Positions 60,565-64,000 of a DNA stretch of 64,000 nucleotides are shown here, piece by piece (the first letter of the stretch is position 1; each line of letters starts with the position of its first letter). Made by a program: the position numbers and the translations under genes. This DNA comes from Panorpa germanica (lineage: Eukaryota; Arthropoda; Insecta; Mecoptera; Panorpidae). Under the pieces are notes generated by a model. That model made no database searches. It had not been told where the DNA came from and saw only the letters and a list, made by a program, of their open reading frames with translations. Location of the stretch: contig OY783216.1 of the NCBI GenBank assembly GCA_963678705.1, forward strand, positions 2,046,001 through 2,110,000, written 5' to 3'.

Positions 60565-61495
60565 TTTCCAAAATAACGCTACCAGTATTTGTACAAATGT
60601 CTCCATTTTGTGATACGAAGATAAATTCGACAAAAACATCAATATTGAAAGAAGCTGTTTTAGAATTGAAGTGAACACGTCAACGGGAGATAATATTGTC
60701 TTAATATTTGGAAGATTGTGATTGGTCCTCGATCACGAGGACACGAAACGCGCATTTGCCGTTGGTGATACGAGTATAAACAATTTGTGCTAAATACGTC
60801 AGAGGATGTGTTATTTATTTAAAACAGGTGGTTTTCGTTTCGTTGGACAACTTATTTTTAACTTGTCTTAGCCTTGTGCAGTAAAAATATGATTGTCACT
60901 AAATTATATAACATATTTTAAATGGAATAAATTGTTTTCAAATAATTAATATCTTGTTAATGAAAAATTAACTTCAAAATATCTACTTGGTGTTAGTAGT
61001 TAGAGTTAGTAGTTACTGGTTGTTTTACTCTTCCCCTAAGAACTAACTTTCTTTACCATGGGAATATATAGGTACGCGCACTCTTACGACTGAATTGTTA
61101 GCGTTAAGACAGCAGTGTCTTCCATTTGACCCTACAAGTTTTCTTTATTTCAAAGCACATAAATAACGAGTATGCTCTGTTACTATAAAAAAGAGAATCA
61201 CTGATTCGTCCTATAATTTCTGACACAAAGTTTGCCCGCATTTTAAGGACATTTTCATTTTGAAGCGATGTTAACCGTCACTTTGTAATAGTAGACGACA
61301 GTTCTTTTTCATTTCAAAGCACTCTGCATGAATTTAGAATAGCTGGTTTGGCTTAAAGGTAAACTATTGATCAAAAATGAATTCGAGAAATGGGAGGCAG
61401 GCGGAATTATTGTGTAAAAAATCTTTTTTACGTCAATAAACATTTATTTTCAAGTTTTAAAATTGTTTAACTAACACTTGTTTTATTGAGTGTTC

Positions 61496-61804
61496 TCATC
61501 GGATTTGATCACAGATGCAATCGTTATTTTCATCACAGTGACCCGCAAAGTGACCTACTGCGCTAAAGCAGTTTTCTTCGCAGGCCAAATCACCGCCCAA
61601 CACGCAAATCAACTCAGTTCTTGCTTGCGGGGAAGGACTATCTGCAACATCGGCAATTCTTTCATTTAAAATTTGTGTTAACTGCCTTAACAAAAACCAA
61701 ATTTATTAAATCAACCGTTCGTTACACATACCTGCAAGAGGGACCGCACTAGCGCCCCCAATGGTCACCAGGACAACGATAAATAATAGCAGGATGTACT
61801 TCAA
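61496..61804 (-). CDS. Defensin-like CSalphabeta peptide, copy 2, with a TTG start
   Basis: Exon 1 (61804-61732, same 73-bp length and phase as copy 1) encodes (M)KYILLLFIVVLVTIGGASAV, then PLA. The expected exon-2 acceptor reads GCCG instead of GCAG; the next AG, nine bases on, keeps the frame (exon 2 61641-61496) and removes three residues. The mature part keeps all six Cys (C-x7-C-x3-C-x10-C-x5-C-x1-C) with DENNDCIC as in copy 1, then ends DQIR. Total 72 residues. The start position is TTG and the codon two before it is an in-frame TAG, so no upstream in-frame Met is possible in the unspliced leader. The cysteines and signal peptide are intact, which argues against a long-dead pseudogene. 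Confidence 0.7.
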
Positions 61805-61814
61805 ATTCTAAGAA

Positions 61815-61849
61815 ACTATACTGTCGTGGTATGGACGAGCTCTTTTATA
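61815..61849 (-). promoter_or_regulatory. TATA box and initiator of defensin-like copy 2
   Basis: TATAAAAGAGCT and ACAGTATAG on the minus strand, same spacing as copy 1. Predicted leader is only about 17 nt before the TTG codon. Confidence 0.7.
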
Positions 61850-62323
61850 GAAATATTTGTGCAAGGTGTTACTAAATATATTCAAAATTACAAAAGTATT
61901 AAAATATTATGTAATTATAAATTAGAAAACAAATTGACAAGAATTTTTTTTTTAATGTTGCTGATTAACCAAATATTCAAAAGCAGGGTTCTCAAATTAA
62001 CCAGAAAAGATTCTATTGTAACTTTTTAAAAAATTATATAATAAAATTTAAGAAAACAAATTGAAAATTCACTCCAACAAATATGGCCTGGTAATTTTAA
62101 AATTGTTCATTTCAAATGACATAACATAGAATACTGAAATTGTCACTGGAAGTGATGTCAATGGAATGAACTGTTTGTGAAAAGTTATTTATGATTAATT
62201 ACACATGAATGAAGTCATCAAAGCTAGACACATTTTTGAAGAAATACGAAAAAACGTGTTGGAACTGTTGCAGATAATTATGCATTGTGAAACATTCTCA
62301 GAATAAATGAACTGCTTCTTCAT

Positions 62324-62578
62324 TCACGGGATTTGTCTCGCACAATGTTTTATCCATTTTCTTGTATTCTGCGAATACTTACGAGAATTTTCTTCCATTG
62401 CTGTTTTGTATTCAACAAATTCTTCTTTTTCCTCCTTCTTGTTATGCTCCCCTAGTGTGTCTACTCCATGTGTAGATTTTTCTGGAACTACACAACACGG
62501 AGGGGTAGAAACATGCTTTATTGTGTTATCAGGGTGTGTGGTCAAATCGGCGGTTAATGGAAAATTACACGATAACAT
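62324..62578 (-). CDS. Unrecognised 84-residue open frame, possibly an exon or transposon remnant
   Basis: A Met-started minus-strand frame with protein-like composition: polar, with a Lys/Glu-rich middle (NKKEEKEEFVEYK) and VSTPPCCVVPEKSTHG. No domain recognised, no signal peptide or membrane segment. A plus-strand frame (62307-62582) overlaps it entirely. Both could be chance. Confidence 0.25.
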   Translation of the reverse strand: MLSCNFPLTADLTTHPDNTIKHVSTPPCCVVPEKSTHGVDTLGEHNKKEEKEEFVEYKTAMEENSRKYSQNTRKWIKHCARQIP

Positions 62579-64000
62579 TTGAAAACTACAAAGTTCAACA
62601 ACCTCGGGAAAGAACCAAAAATACAGAATAAAAAGAGATAGAAAGCTGACATTTGGGATATGTGTGCTTGGATTTAATAAAATAGTTCACAGTGTTTAAA
62701 ATTTTCAAGAATTAACCCAGTGACAGGTTTAAACAGCGAATCAATGCTAAAACGTACATATAAAATTCAAAATTTAAATATGTAGTTTTGTATTTTAATA
62801 GACCTTTGAAATAAGCAGTGATTTTTGGAACATGTATTTTTATAAACATTTTATTACTTTGTCAGTCGTTTGCAAAGTTTAGTTGTAAGATTGTCATACT
62901 CTGTAATTGATAAGTAATCATAAAAATTGATTTCGTGAGCTAGTATATGTTTATTAACCTTGAACAACTACATAATGTTACATTCAGTTATTATAAACAG
63001 AGTAGAAACAAAGTTGAATAGCATCACAGCAAAATAGAATTTAAATTATTTTAATCAATTGCAATTTTTTCACAAATTCCATTTTGTTCATTGAAAATTT
63101 AACAACAAATAAGCAGTGCCGGATTAAGCTAGCGCGGGGCCTGTAGCACATACTAAATAGTAGCAAGCGCTGGGTCTCTAGCAGCGAGAGCTGCTAAAAT
63201 TTATAAAATTATAGTTTTTACTCATAAAAGTACTCAGGGCTGCGTGGTATTTTCGTAATGTATGTGTGTGTGTGTGTTTTTGCTGTGGTTGAAAGTTTTA
63301 TTTAAATAACGAAAATGTCAAGGAGTAATAATTTATTTTATAAGTAACTACAAAACCGGATGTGAAAAGCGTAATGATTAAGGATGGTATTACCCAGTAT
63401 CTCACGCGTCTGTCTTGCTCTAATGCTAGATTTAAAGAAAAGAAATTCAACTAAAATTTTGCAAATTGAACAATTTCTGTTCTAGGCTTGGGGCCCGTGC
63501 TACTTCCGCTATATGGCTAATCCGGCAATACAAACAAATCACAGTCTGGCAATAAAATTTTCAATTTTGATTTTGATAAATTTTGAATAAAAAATAGTTC
63601 CACATTCCACAACGTGACCTTTTTCTTTGCACTTACTTCTCTTTCTTTATATTATAAAGGTGCACCGTATGTAGCTATCACCGCAGAAGAACTGTAATAT
63701 GCTGTAAAAGCACTTAAACGGGTTGCCGAGCTTAAAGCTCGCGGTAGAGTTTCAAACAAAGTGAATTGAACTTTAAATTTGCAGTAAGGGTATCAAATGA
63801 ACTTTGGGGATGCGCTGGCCGAGTAAAATGAAGGGTGGTTCGCACAGGATGATTCAATTAGTAACGTATAGCAATTCTCCTTAATAAGATGGATTACATT
63901 AAGTACAGTTTGCATCTGGACTCGCCTGTGAAGGCCTAATATATAATTATCATAATTAAACTAATATTCAAAAATCTAATTGTCTAAATTAAATATTTGT
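62579..64000. other. Right edge of window, no gene seen outside the TIR element
   Basis: AT-rich. 63725-63745 contains a short perfect palindrome CGAGCTTAAAGCTCG. No further coding signal. Confidence 0.35.
63114..63530. mobile_element. About 0.42-kb TIR element with CAGTGCCGGATTAAGC terminus
   Basis: Left CAGTGCCGGATTAAGC and right GGCTAATCCGGCAATA are inverted; sub-terminal GGGGCCTGTAGCAC and GGGGCCCGTGCTAC add a second related motif. No coding capacity; includes a short (TG)n run near 63262. Confidence 0.65.

Overview
The window is nuclear DNA from an insect. It is AT-rich and intron-dense, introns follow GT-AG, and non-autonomous transposons are common. Gene content points the same way: a furry (fry) homologue, TipE/TEH sodium-channel auxiliary subunits (an insect family), a nessun dorma/SHCBP1-type pair and CSalphabeta defensin-like genes. 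I cannot fix the order from the sequence alone.

Layout. 1-9.85 kb (+): the last 16 exons of fry (about 1,074 codons). 10.7-16.1 kb (-): a small secreted-peptide gene whose signal-peptide exon can join either of two homologous 3' exons. Between those exons lies a 2.9-kb near-perfect palindrome built of 147-bp units. 17.4-19.0 kb (+): a double THAP-domain gene. 19.7-25.6 kb (+): two tandem SHCBP1/nessun dorma-like genes with identical intron positions. 26.8-28.6 kb (+): a CFAP298 (C21orf59/Kurly) homologue whose last exon I could not find. 29-37 kb: repeats, including a deleted mariner. 37.1-54.5 kb (-): three TipE-family genes, one with six exons, one Teh1-like with a small acidic last exon, and one intronless. 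59.6-61.8 kb (-): two tandem defensin-like genes. All exon coordinates come from reading splice sites and checking that phases close; every multi-exon model given as complete is frame-consistent.

Mobile DNA. At least five full or near-full copies, plus relics, of a roughly 0.6-kb element with ends AATGGGCTTGTGTCCT/AGGACACAAGCCCATT; a roughly 215-bp TA-target MITE; a 0.77-kb fold-back element with CAGGGTGTCCCA ends; and single copies of several other TIR elements. One TA-target MITE inserted inside the 5' splice site of a fry intron and left a working GT.

The most unusual points are: (i) both defensin-like genes have a shared TATA+Inr promoter and an intact signal peptide, but CTG or TTG where ATG should be; (ii) the giant 147-bp-unit palindrome sits between alternative terminal exons; (iii) the MITE at a fry splice donor; (iv) the intronless and six-exon TipE paralogues side by side. 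Functional linkage between genes is limited: the three TEH genes probably serve voltage-gated sodium channels together, and the SHCBP1-like pair and CFAP298 both belong to families with roles in the male germ line or cilia.
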